Of a stretch of 6,430 nucleotides of DNA, positions 1 through 6,250 are shown piece after piece. The number at the start of each line of letters is the position of its first letter. The stretch's first letter is position 1. This DNA is from a bacterium. Its GTDB lineage: Bacteria > Margulisbacteria > Marinamargulisbacteria > UBA6595. The notes below the pieces were generated by a model. The model was not told where the DNA came from. It saw nothing but the letters and a program-made list of their open reading frames with translations, and did no database searches. A program made the position numbers and the translations under genes. The stretch is taken from assembly GCA_027621615.1 (NCBI GenBank), contig JAQCBC010000051.1, forward strand, positions 1 through 6,430, given 5' to 3'.

Positions 1-537
1 CAAAATAATAGCCCCGTCATGCGTGGGCGAATTGGGCCAAAACAATGTCACCAATAATTCAGCACTGACAGACGCATCAACTTTGATCCCGGTATTAATA
101 TACGGGCTTAAATCCGTATTCATTTCAATAACCAGAAGCCCACCGATTTTCTTTTTCGACAAAATATCCACGGCACGCAACAATTGTTTAATCACCCGTG
201 TGGATTCCTGGCTATTGTATAAATCCACAGACATAAACCAACGCAGGGCCCCCAAGCGTTCCAACAATCGGCGCAAATCATGTTGAAACACAACCACTAA
301 AATAATTAGAAAAACGCTGGTTAATTGACTCAAGACCCAGTTAATGCTGTGCAATTGCAACACTTGAAAGACAACATATAAAAACCCCACAAACACCACC
401 CCCCGAATAATTGCTAGCGAGTGTACATTTTGAATCCAACGCAGCAAGTAGTAAACCAAACTGTAAACAACAAGAATATCCACACCAACACCCACCGCAT
501 GCATGACCCCATCCAACGGCCAATTGGACACATTCAT
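1..537 (-). CDS. cdaA: Diadenylate cyclase CdaA/DacA, membrane-bound (partial, C-terminus beyond left edge)
   Basis: This gene encodes the membrane enzyme that condenses two ATP into cyclic di-AMP, a second messenger for osmotic, potassium and cell-wall homeostasis. 179 codons are visible. Three hydrophobic segments lie at about residues 13-33, 41-61 and 68-86. They are followed by VFQHDLRRLLERLG (83-96), close to the family's FQPELRRALERLG linker, and then the start of the DisA_N fold: KKKIGGLLVIE (128-138), the YINTGI segment (146-151), and PNSPTHDGAIIL (168-179) containing the catalytic DGA motif at D174. That position is close to the DGA of Listeria CdaA (about residue 171), which supports the ATG at 537. 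The RHR motif would lie outside the window. The ATG overlaps the panD stop (ATGA) and has no Shine-Dalgarno, so translation is probably coupled to panD. The usual partner genes cdaR and glmM are not upstream; what follows cannot be seen. A later start at 504 is possible but less likely. Identification is firm. Confidence 0.93.
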   Translation of the reverse strand, partial: MNVSNWPLDGVMHAVGVGVDILVVYSLVYYLLRWIQNVHSLAIIRGVVFVGFLYVVFQVLQLHSINWVLSQLTSVFLIILVVVFQHDLRRLLERLGALRWFMSVDLYNSQESTRVIKQLLRAVDILSKKKIGGLLVIEMNTDLSPYINTGIKVDASVSAELLVTLFWPNSPTHDGAIIL

Positions 538-866
538 GAGGGTTTTTTTAATGAATAAACCGTCGGCTCCAAGGTATGACTGGCTGGTATTTGTGCGTAT
601 GTTAGGACAAACACCGGATCCCCAACCGCGCCCAACCGCGCCGCCGGGCCATTTAAGGCTACAATACACGACCCCGCTTTGCCTGCAATTGCATAGGTAA
701 CCAAACGCTCCCCATTATTAATATTAACCACGTGCACCTGTTCCCCCGCACGAATATTAGCCGCCTTCATCCAATCGGAATCCAAGGTAATACTGCCTTC
801 ATAATACAGCTCCGTTTGGGTGACAACCGCATACGACAACTTGGATTTCAAAACAGTAATGGTCAT
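534..866 (-). CDS. panD: Aspartate 1-decarboxylase proenzyme PanD
   Basis: PanD is a pyruvoyl-dependent enzyme that decarboxylates L-aspartate to beta-alanine for pantothenate and CoA synthesis. It is made as a proenzyme that self-cleaves between Gly24 and Ser25. Starting at the ATG at 866 gives 110 residues and puts the key residues at the E. coli numbers: K9, the YEGS cleavage site with G24-S25, R54, Y58 and N72. This is the main reason for choosing this start over the in-frame ATG at 878 or a TTG at 941. The segments NNGERLVTYAIAGKAGS and LNGPAARLGAVGD are typical of the family. The protein is slightly shorter than most (about 115-127 aa), with a short tail after PTVYSL. The Shine-Dalgarno is poor: GCGGAA abuts the ATG. 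The gene leads a leftward operon with cdaA, overlapping its ATG. Other pan genes are not visible. Confidence 0.95.
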   Translation of the reverse strand: MTITVLKSKLSYAVVTQTELYYEGSITLDSDWMKAANIRAGEQVHVVNINNGERLVTYAIAGKAGSCIVALNGPAARLGAVGDPVFVLTYAQIPASHTLEPTVYSLKKPS

Positions 867-886
867 TTCCGCATTCATGTTCAAAT

Positions 887-915
887 AGTATAGCTGACAA
901 ATTGGGTTATTTAAA
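887..915 (-). promoter_or_regulatory. Alternative leftward promoter for panD-cdaA
   Basis: Reading leftward, TTTAAA (915-910) is followed after 17 bp by TATACT (892-887). The -10 is good and the -35 weak (4 of 6 to TTGACA). Transcription would start near 880, leaving a very short leader before the ATG at 866. This competes with the other leftward candidate at 946-918; only one may be used. Confidence 0.3.
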
Positions 916-922
916 GTATAAT
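894..922 (+). promoter_or_regulatory. Sigma70-type promoter for the rpsO-pnp operon
   Basis: CTGACA (894-899), a 17 bp spacer and a perfect TATAAT (917-922) form a near-consensus housekeeping promoter, as expected for a ribosomal protein gene. The start would be near 929, giving a leader of about 60 nt before the UUG codon of rpsO. This is the only convincing promoter seen for the five-gene rightward operon. Confidence 0.75.
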
Positions 923-946
923 AAGAAGAGATAAAAAACAAAACAA
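918..946 (-). promoter_or_regulatory. Leftward promoter for panD-cdaA, overlapping the rpsO promoter
   Basis: Reading leftward, TTGTTT (946-941) is followed after 17 bp by TATTAT (923-918). Its -10 lies on the same base pairs as the rightward TATAAT, so the two polymerases could not bind together. The start would fall near 911, giving a leader of about 45 nt to the panD ATG, a more usual length than the alternative at 915-887 would give. The -10 is only moderately good. Confidence 0.4.
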
Positions 947-976
947 TAGTTTAGTGAAATATTAATACAGAAAATT

Positions 977-982
977 AGGAGG
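977..982 (+). promoter_or_regulatory. Strong Shine-Dalgarno AGGAGG that sets the rpsO UUG start
   Basis: A perfect AGGAGG is followed by 7 nt and then TTG at 990-992. No in-frame ATG gives an intact S15 N-terminus, so this site decides the start. It is the only strong ribosome binding site in the window. Confidence 0.9.
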
Positions 983-989
983 AATACCA

Positions 990-1280
990 TTGGGTCCAGC
1001 ACAGGAATTTAAGTCAAACAAAGTCAGCATTATCGAGTCATATCAAAAACATGGGACAGATTGCGGATCGGCAGCCGTTCAAATTGCACTATTAACCAAT
1101 CACATTTTGGCACTATCTGAACACCTAAAAGCGCACAAAAAAGACAACCATTTGCGCCACAGTCTATTAAAAAAAGTTGGCCGTCGCCGCCGACTCCTGA
1201 AGTACTTAAAACACAGCGATTTTGATGCATTCTCTGATATCACTAAGCGTTTAGATATTAAAACGCATGGCATTCACTAA
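990..1280 (+). CDS. rpsO: 30S ribosomal protein S15
   Basis: S15 is a primary 16S rRNA-binding protein that nucleates assembly of the 30S platform and forms an intersubunit bridge. The 96-residue product carries the family signature from HGTDCGS (21-27) through VQIALLT (30-36) to AHKKDNHLRHSLLKKVGRRR (48-67), then LLKYL. Two positions differ from the common DTGSxEVQ pattern: the Thr is Cys25 and the usually conserved Glu is Ala29. The tail extends slightly past the usual LGLRR end (KTHGIH), so the protein is a little longer than the typical 89 aa. The start is TTG with a strong Shine-Dalgarno 7 nt upstream. The stop TAA shares its last base with the pnp ATG (TAATG), so there is no room for the terminator and RNase III stem found between rpsO and pnp in E. 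coli. Confidence 0.96.
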   Translation: MGPAQEFKSNKVSIIESYQKHGTDCGSAAVQIALLTNHILALSEHLKAHKKDNHLRHSLLKKVGRRRRLLKYLKHSDFDAFSDITKRLDIKTHGIH

Positions 1281-3364
1281 TGCCCATGCATTGTGTCGCA
1301 GACACACCCATTACAGCAACGGTTAACAACCAATCAATTACACTTGAAACTGGTAAATTGGCCCGGCAGGCCAACGGATCTGTTGTACTAAAGTGCAATG
1401 ATTTGGTCTTACTCGCAACGGCAACCATGAGCAAAGCCCCTAAGCCTGGAATTGACTTTTTACCTTTAACCGTTGAATTTCAAGAAAAAATGTATGCCGC
1501 AGGAAAAATTCCCGGCGGGTTTTTCAAACGTGAAGCACGTCCCAGTACCTTGGCCACCCTCACTGCTCGGTTGATTGACCGATCATTACGCCCCGTATTC
1601 CCCAAAGGGTTTACTCGGGATGTTCAAGTGGTGGTCAGCGTTTTGAGCTATGATCAAACCATTCAACCCGAAGCCTTCGCAATTATCGCGGCATCGGCTG
1701 CATTGAGCGTATCAGACATTCCCTTCGAAACTCCCATTTCAGCATCGTTAGTCACCCAAGACACATCGGGTGGTTTTCATGTTGATCGTTGCATCACTGA
1801 AACCAGTCAGTTAGACGTCGTCATTGCTGGCAGTGAATCAGCGGTGTTTATGATTGAAGCCGGTGCAAAAGAGGTGGACGAATCGGTGATGATGGCTGCG
1901 ATTCAATACGGACATGAGTCCTTGCAGTCCGGCATTGATATCCAAAAAACATTGGTTCGGCAGTCCGGAAAAACTAAAATTGCCTTGGACCCCGTTGAGT
2001 GGGATTCTGATATTGCCACACGCATTGAACAGCAAATTCAAGGGCCTATTGAAGCCGCATTTAGTGCTCCCGATAAAGCAAGCCTTCATGACACACTAAC
2101 CACAATTGAAACTGAAACCTGTGCGCAATTTTTAAACGAAACTCAAGACAACGCAGACTTTATATCTCGCCTATATAGCCAAGTTAAAAAGTCGGTGATT
2201 CAGACAATTATGATCACCAAAAAAGTACGACCCGATGGGCGAACGCCCACCGAAATTCGACCCATATCCGTTGAGACGGGTGTGTTGCCATCCACCCACG
2301 GTTCAGCCTTATTCACCCGAGGCGAAACCCAAAGTTTGGGTGTCTTGACCCTGGGTACCGCCAACGATGCCCAAATACAAGATGGGTTAAAAGACGATGA
2401 AGGGGATTTGAATTATTTATTCCATTACAATTTCCCCCCCTATTCGGTGGGTGAAGTCGGCAACATGGGGCGTTTGAGTCGCCGTGAAATTGGCCATGGT
2501 GCTTTGGCTCGTCGTGGTGTGGAAGCGATTTTACCCAATTATGCTGATTTCCCGTATACCATTCGATTGGTATCCGAAATTTTAGAATCCAATGGGTCGT
2601 CCTCGATGGCCTCGGTGTGCGCAAGCTGTTTGGCCCTGATGGACGGCGGTGTTCCCGTTAAGCGTCCCATTTGTGGCATTGCCATGGGGTTGTTGCTGAC
2701 GGAATCCGATTATGTTATTTTGTCCGATATCCAAGGCATGGAAGACTTCTTTGGCCACATGGACTTCAAAGTGGTTCGCAGTGCCAAAGGCATTTCAGCC
2801 TTGCAATTGGATATTAAAGTAGCCGGTCTATCCCAGGCCATTTTAAAAGAAGCCTTGGATCAAGCCAAAGCCGGATGTGAGCACATTCTAGGCACGATGA
2901 CCGCCGTGTTGGATACGCCTCGGGATACTTTGTCCGCGAATGCTCCCCGATTGGATCACATCACGATTGACCCCAGCAAAGTTGGCATGGTCATTGGTTC
3001 GGGTGGCTCTACTATTCGTAAGATAGAAGAAGAATCGGGTGCCGAAGTCATTGTGGAAGATGGTGCTAAGGGTCTGGTTTCTATTTCAGCCAAAAATCAA
3101 GCCAGTTTAGACAAAGCGCGCAGCATCATTGAAGGCATGACTAAAACCGTTGAAACCGGTGAAACGTATTCCGGAAAAGTGGTAAAAATTGTCAACTTTG
3201 GCATGTTTGTTGAACTGTTCCCCGGGTGTGTTGGATTGGCTCATATTTCAAAACTCAAGAAAGAACGGCATGAACGAATAGAAGATAAATGGAAATTCGG
3301 TGACACTCTATGGGTCCACGTGCTATCGGTCGATGGTAATAAAATTGCGCTTGAACCCGTATAA
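1280..3364 (+). CDS. pnp: Polyribonucleotide nucleotidyltransferase (PNPase)
   Basis: PNPase is a trimeric cytoplasmic 3'-5' exoribonuclease that phosphorolyses RNA to nucleoside diphosphates and can run in reverse to add tails. At 694 aa it is full length. Domains in order: first RNase PH domain (about 12-145) with FFKREARPS and LTARLIDRSLRP; helical domain (about 240-310); second RNase PH domain (about 315-545) with TRGETQSLGVLTLGT, FHYNFPPYSVGE and SSMASVCASCLALMDGGVP; KH domain (about 555-618) with VIGSGGSTIRKI; and S1 domain (about 626-692). The catalytic aspartate pair is kept as D489 and D495 in GMEDFFGHMDFK, six residues apart as in E. coli D486/D492. The neighbouring GDMD is GHMD here. 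There is no Shine-Dalgarno and the ATG overlaps the rpsO stop by one base, so translation is probably coupled. A second in-frame ATG at 1286 is an alternative start. Confidence 0.97.
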   Translation: MPMHCVADTPITATVNNQSITLETGKLARQANGSVVLKCNDLVLLATATMSKAPKPGIDFLPLTVEFQEKMYAAGKIPGGFFKREARPSTLATLTARLIDRSLRPVFPKGFTRDVQVVVSVLSYDQTIQPEAFAIIAASAALSVSDIPFETPISASLVTQDTSGGFHVDRCITETSQLDVVIAGSESAVFMIEAGAKEVDESVMMAAIQYGHESLQSGIDIQKTLVRQSGKTKIALDPVEWDSDIATRIEQQIQGPIEAAFSAPDKASLHDTLTTIETETCAQFLNETQDNADFISRLYSQVKKSVIQTIMITKKVRPDGRTPTEIRPISVETGVLPSTHGSALFTRGETQSLGVLTLGTANDAQIQDGLKDDEGDLNYLFHYNFPPYSVGEVGNMGRLSRREIGHGALARRGVEAILPNYADFPYTIRLVSEILESNGSSSMASVCASCLALMDGGVPVKRPICGIAMGLLLTESDYVILSDIQGMEDFFGHMDFKVVRSAKGISALQLDIKVAGLSQAILKEALDQAKAGCEHILGTMTAVLDTPRDTLSANAPRLDHITIDPSKVGMVIGSGGSTIRKIEEESGAEVIVEDGAKGLVSISAKNQASLDKARSIIEGMTKTVETGETYSGKVVKIVNFGMFVELFPGCVGLAHISKLKKERHERIEDKWKFGDTLWVHVLSVDGNKIALEPV

Positions 3365-4623
3365 TGCAGCACATTGATTGCGATGGCTTGTCGGTCGTTA
3401 CCCACAGTAACGACCATTTTCAGTCAGTCTCTATTGGCGTTCTCATCCGAGTTGGACTCGCTCAAGAGTCTATAGGGGGAGAAGCCCATTTCCTAGAGCA
3501 TCTGTGCTTCAAAGGCACGCCCAATTACACAGCCAAAGCCATTGTTGAACTCGTGGATAATATGGGTGGCTACATTAACGCCATGACGGATCGTGAGTAC
3601 ACGTTGTATTACATCACAGTACCCGCCGATTGTGCCGAAACCGCCTTGGGTTTAATAAGTGACTTGGTATTAAACTCCAACTTAAATCAGTCCGATATCG
3701 ACAAAGAACGCCACGTTGTTCTGGAAGAAATTAATATGATCAATGATTCGCCAGAAGATTTAGTCCACGAGTTGTGGTATGGCGATTGTTGGGCCAACAG
3801 CTCGTTTTCAAATAGTATTTTAGGGACACCAAACTCCCTAGCTCAAATTAATAGTGACAATTTACGCGATTTTCGAAACTATTATTGGCAACGCAGTCAG
3901 ATGATTGTGTCGATAACGGGGGCTTCTGCCAGCGTCAATGCACTCCTTGATATGATTCCCATTTATTTTCCAACACCACCCACCAACACCCCTATTTTAG
4001 ACTCACTAACCCCCGACATTAATCCCGTATGTACAACCATTCATAAACAAACCGAGCAAACCCATTTTTGTCTCGGGCTTCAGGGGTGCGCTTACACAGA
4101 CCCCAACCGATATGCATTTTCAATGATCTCGACCATACTAGGGGGGACCATGAGTTCCCGACTCTTTCAAGAAATTCGTGAAAAACGCGGCTGGGCTTAT
4201 TCCATTTATTCAGCCTGTAGCTTTTATGAGGCTACTGGATCCTTGATTATTGCCGGTGGCGTAAGCAATGATCAATATACCCCCACGCTATCTGTGATTC
4301 GTTCGCTATTTTCTGATTTAAAAACAACCGGCATTGATTCGAATGAATTAACCAAGGTTAAACGCTACATTAAAGGCAGCTTTGCGATTAACCTAGAAAC
4401 CAGCACCAGTTGGATGATGTTCCTGGCAAAATCGTGGTTTTATTATCGAGAATTACGACCAGTCACAACCATCTTGGATAAAATTGATGCCGTCAGCTTG
4501 ACCGATATTCAGCAGATCACGGCATCCATTGACCTCGCACAAGCCGGATTAACCGCTATTGGGCCAGTGGATACACATGAAAAAACCCCCATTGAATCCG
4601 TATGGGCATCTATCGCACACTAA
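3364..4623 (+). CDS. M16B-family zinc metalloprotease (MlpA/YmxG-like)
   Basis: This is a single-domain-pair M16B peptidase related to mitochondrial processing peptidase beta and B. subtilis MlpA. The inverted zinc motif HFLEH (42-46: H42, catalytic E45, H46) lies within a GGEAHFLEHLCFKGT context. The third ligand is E122 in VVLEEINMINDSPED, 76 residues after H46, as in the family. The second half carries the typical LGGTMSSRLFQEIREKRGWAYSIYS segment (259-283). The 419 aa length fits the group (about 410-430). No signal peptide is visible, so the protein is probably cytoplasmic. Its substrate is unknown; such enzymes degrade or trim peptides. The ATG shares one base with the pnp stop and has no Shine-Dalgarno. 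The placement after rpsO-pnp matches the order seen in Bacillus and relatives, which supports orthology with MlpA. Confidence 0.93.
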   Translation: MQHIDCDGLSVVTHSNDHFQSVSIGVLIRVGLAQESIGGEAHFLEHLCFKGTPNYTAKAIVELVDNMGGYINAMTDREYTLYYITVPADCAETALGLISDLVLNSNLNQSDIDKERHVVLEEINMINDSPEDLVHELWYGDCWANSSFSNSILGTPNSLAQINSDNLRDFRNYYWQRSQMIVSITGASASVNALLDMIPIYFPTPPTNTPILDSLTPDINPVCTTIHKQTEQTHFCLGLQGCAYTDPNRYAFSMISTILGGTMSSRLFQEIREKRGWAYSIYSACSFYEATGSLIIAGGVSNDQYTPTLSVIRSLFSDLKTTGIDSNELTKVKRYIKGSFAINLETSTSWMMFLAKSWFYYRELRPVTTILDKIDAVSLTDIQQITASIDLAQAGLTAIGPVDTHEKTPIESVWASIAH

Positions 4624-5405
4624 GCCTATTACTCATTGTTTTACCTGTTTATGCACTACCCCCACATGTTGTAAAACTAATTGAACCGGTTTCTAATAAT
4701 ATTAGCCTAGTGTGGACTCATTTAGGCAGCAATCACACCCAAAGCTGGCGCCCCCATCAACGCTACAACCCAGCCAGTTTAATTAAATTGCCTGTTTTAA
4801 CCTGCTTATACAATCGCATAGAATCGGGCACACTATTAGAATCTGATACAGTAGTGTATCACGATTACCACACACAATCCGGTGCTGGAATTCTAAAAAA
4901 CCAGAAACCCGGAAACCGATATCGCTTGGACAGCTTAGCGGAGATGATGCTGCGCTACAGTGACAACACAGCCACCGGCATGCTGATTGAGCATTTGGGG
5001 CGCGACGTCATTAATAATTATATGCAAACCATAGGCATGGACAGTACCTGGCTGAGAAACCCCAGACTCACCCAGCCGCCTCAATCCAATCAAACCACGG
5101 CCATGGATATTCACCAATTGCTGATAAAACTGGCCCGCTATGAATTAATCTCACCCTTACGGACTCAGCACGTCTTGAGCCATATGAAAAAACAAATTTA
5201 TCGGTGGGGAATTCCCCATCGACTACCGCGTTCATATCGTGTAGCCAACAAAACCGGAACACTCGGGTCGGTTCGGCACGATGCCGGCCTGATTATACAG
5301 GGAAATAATGCCTATGTACTCACGATTTTAACGGACGGACTACCCGAAAATACACGATCCGATACCATTGCCAGTATCGCCGAAGCCCTGCTGGTGACAC
5401 CATGA
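4602..5405 (+). CDS. Secreted class A beta-lactamase-fold serine hydrolase (probably PBP-like, lacks Glu166)
   Basis: This is a penicillin-recognising serine hydrolase of the beta-lactamase class A/DD-peptidase superfamily. Residues 1-18 form a plausible signal peptide (hydrophobic LSLLLIVLPV, then VYA before LPP), so it is likely exported. Motifs in order: SLIK with S59 as nucleophile and K62; SDN (120-122) in MLRYSDNTATGMLIEHLG; and KTG (217-219) in ANKTGTLGSVRHDAGLI. The omega-loop region WLRNPRLTQ (150-158) aligns with the class A RWEPELN stretch but has no glutamate at the Glu166 position. Fast deacylation of beta-lactams is therefore unlikely, and a peptidoglycan-related or other acyl-enzyme role fits better. 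The gene starts 22 bp inside the protease gene in another frame, without a Shine-Dalgarno. Length (267 aa) is normal. The family is certain; the substrate is unknown. Confidence 0.88.
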   Translation: MGIYRTLSLLLIVLPVYALPPHVVKLIEPVSNNISLVWTHLGSNHTQSWRPHQRYNPASLIKLPVLTCLYNRIESGTLLESDTVVYHDYHTQSGAGILKNQKPGNRYRLDSLAEMMLRYSDNTATGMLIEHLGRDVINNYMQTIGMDSTWLRNPRLTQPPQSNQTTAMDIHQLLIKLARYELISPLRTQHVLSHMKKQIYRWGIPHRLPRSYRVANKTGTLGSVRHDAGLIIQGNNAYVLTILTDGLPENTRSDTIASIAEALLVTP

Positions 5406-6250
5406 CCCATATTGTTTGTGTTGCGAATACAAACGCTGGGAACTATCGCATTCGGGATACACAGCAATTGGAAACAAGCGCCAATGCCTTGGGCATGACC
5501 GTGAGCCATGTCACCCAGTTTAATCCGCAAACCCGCCGCTTTATATGGCCCGATTCACCCATCGATGCGGTCTGGATCATGGGTGGCGACGGCACCATTC
5601 GGGACGTTGTGACCGATATGCACCGCATTGGGCTGGATGTCCCGATTGGTATTACCCCATTGGGCACCTGCAATGTACTTGCCCATGCATTGGGAATCAC
5701 CCGCCGAAACACGGATTACGCCGCATTGCATCGCTGGGCACCTCGATCCATTCGCATGGGAATCTTCAATGCACAGCCTTTTTTAATGGCCATCAGCACC
5801 GGTATTGACGCCAGTATTGTACACCACGTATCCATACGACTCAAACGGTGGATCGGTCGCTATGCCTACGCTGTTGAACTGGTTCGTCAGTGTGGCCAAA
5901 TTGCCAATCGCCCTGCAGTTGTATTAGAAACGCCCACACAGTCCTATGTTGGAACGGGGTGCATCATTACCAACACGCCACACTATGCGGGCCCATTTGT
6001 GTTAACCCCCAACCCATTAACAACGCCTGAACTCACGGCTATTGTGCATCGATTTGGGTCTGTATGGAGCTGGGGATGGTTCTTGGTCTTGCTCGTGCTT
6101 GGCAAAACACACTGGCACCCCCAGATTCAGCATATTCCCATAACCACAGCAACCCTGCACACCCAAGAACCCATTCAATGCGATGGAGATGGTGTGGGGT
6201 CAGAGTCCCCATTGTCTATTTCAGCAACGCAATTGGCGGTGTTGTTATAG
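5402..6250 (+). CDS. Diacylglycerol-kinase-family (DAGK_cat) lipid kinase
   Basis: This cytoplasmic or membrane-peripheral lipid kinase belongs to the DgkB/YegS/sphingosine-kinase-like family, which transfers ATP phosphate to a lipid hydroxyl. The nucleotide-binding motif is IMGGDGTIRDVV (59-70, GGDGT at 61-65), followed by GITPLGTCNVLAHALGI (83-99), equivalent to the family's PLGTxNxxAxxLGI. Near the C-terminus, IQCDGDG (258-264) corresponds to the usual VDGE. The N-terminal NPxSG loop is replaced by NTNAGN (9-14). At the place where the family normally has a DG (P-A-x-x-x-DG-x-L), this protein reads PNPLTTPELTAIV, so that Asp appears lost. At 282 aa it is near the short end of the family. 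The ATG overlaps the hydrolase stop (ATGA). A weak GGTG lies 5-6 nt upstream. Lipid substrate unknown; it could serve diacylglycerol recycling at the envelope. Confidence 0.88.
   Translation: MTHIVCVANTNAGNYRIRDTQQLETSANALGMTVSHVTQFNPQTRRFIWPDSPIDAVWIMGGDGTIRDVVTDMHRIGLDVPIGITPLGTCNVLAHALGITRRNTDYAALHRWAPRSIRMGIFNAQPFLMAISTGIDASIVHHVSIRLKRWIGRYAYAVELVRQCGQIANRPAVVLETPTQSYVGTGCIITNTPHYAGPFVLTPNPLTTPELTAIVHRFGSVWSWGWFLVLLVLGKTHWHPQIQHIPITTATLHTQEPIQCDGDGVGSESPLSISATQLAVLL

Noticed and set aside
23..286. Rightward open frame of 87 codons
   Set aside because: It is antisense to cdaA, whose leftward product shows clear family motifs throughout this stretch.
503..700. Rightward open frame of 65 codons
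   Set aside because: It lies opposite the panD 3' part and the cdaA start, has no Shine-Dalgarno and gives a featureless Pro-rich product.
867..941. N-terminal extension of PanD from a TTG at 941
   Set aside because: It would shift G24-S25 away from its canonical position, add residues absent in the family and run through the promoter region.
930..976. S15-binding autoregulatory structure in the rpsO leader
   Set aside because: The leader is A/T-rich with no stable stem or pseudoknot that I can find by eye. Another S15-responsive fold cannot be excluded.
2313..2624. Leftward open frame of 103 codons inside pnp
   Set aside because: It is a shadow of the strongly conserved second RNase PH domain and has no recognisable features.
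5443..5712. Leftward open frame of 89 codons opposite the lipid kinase start
   Set aside because: It is antisense to the GGDGT and PLGTCN motifs, and its product resembles nothing known.
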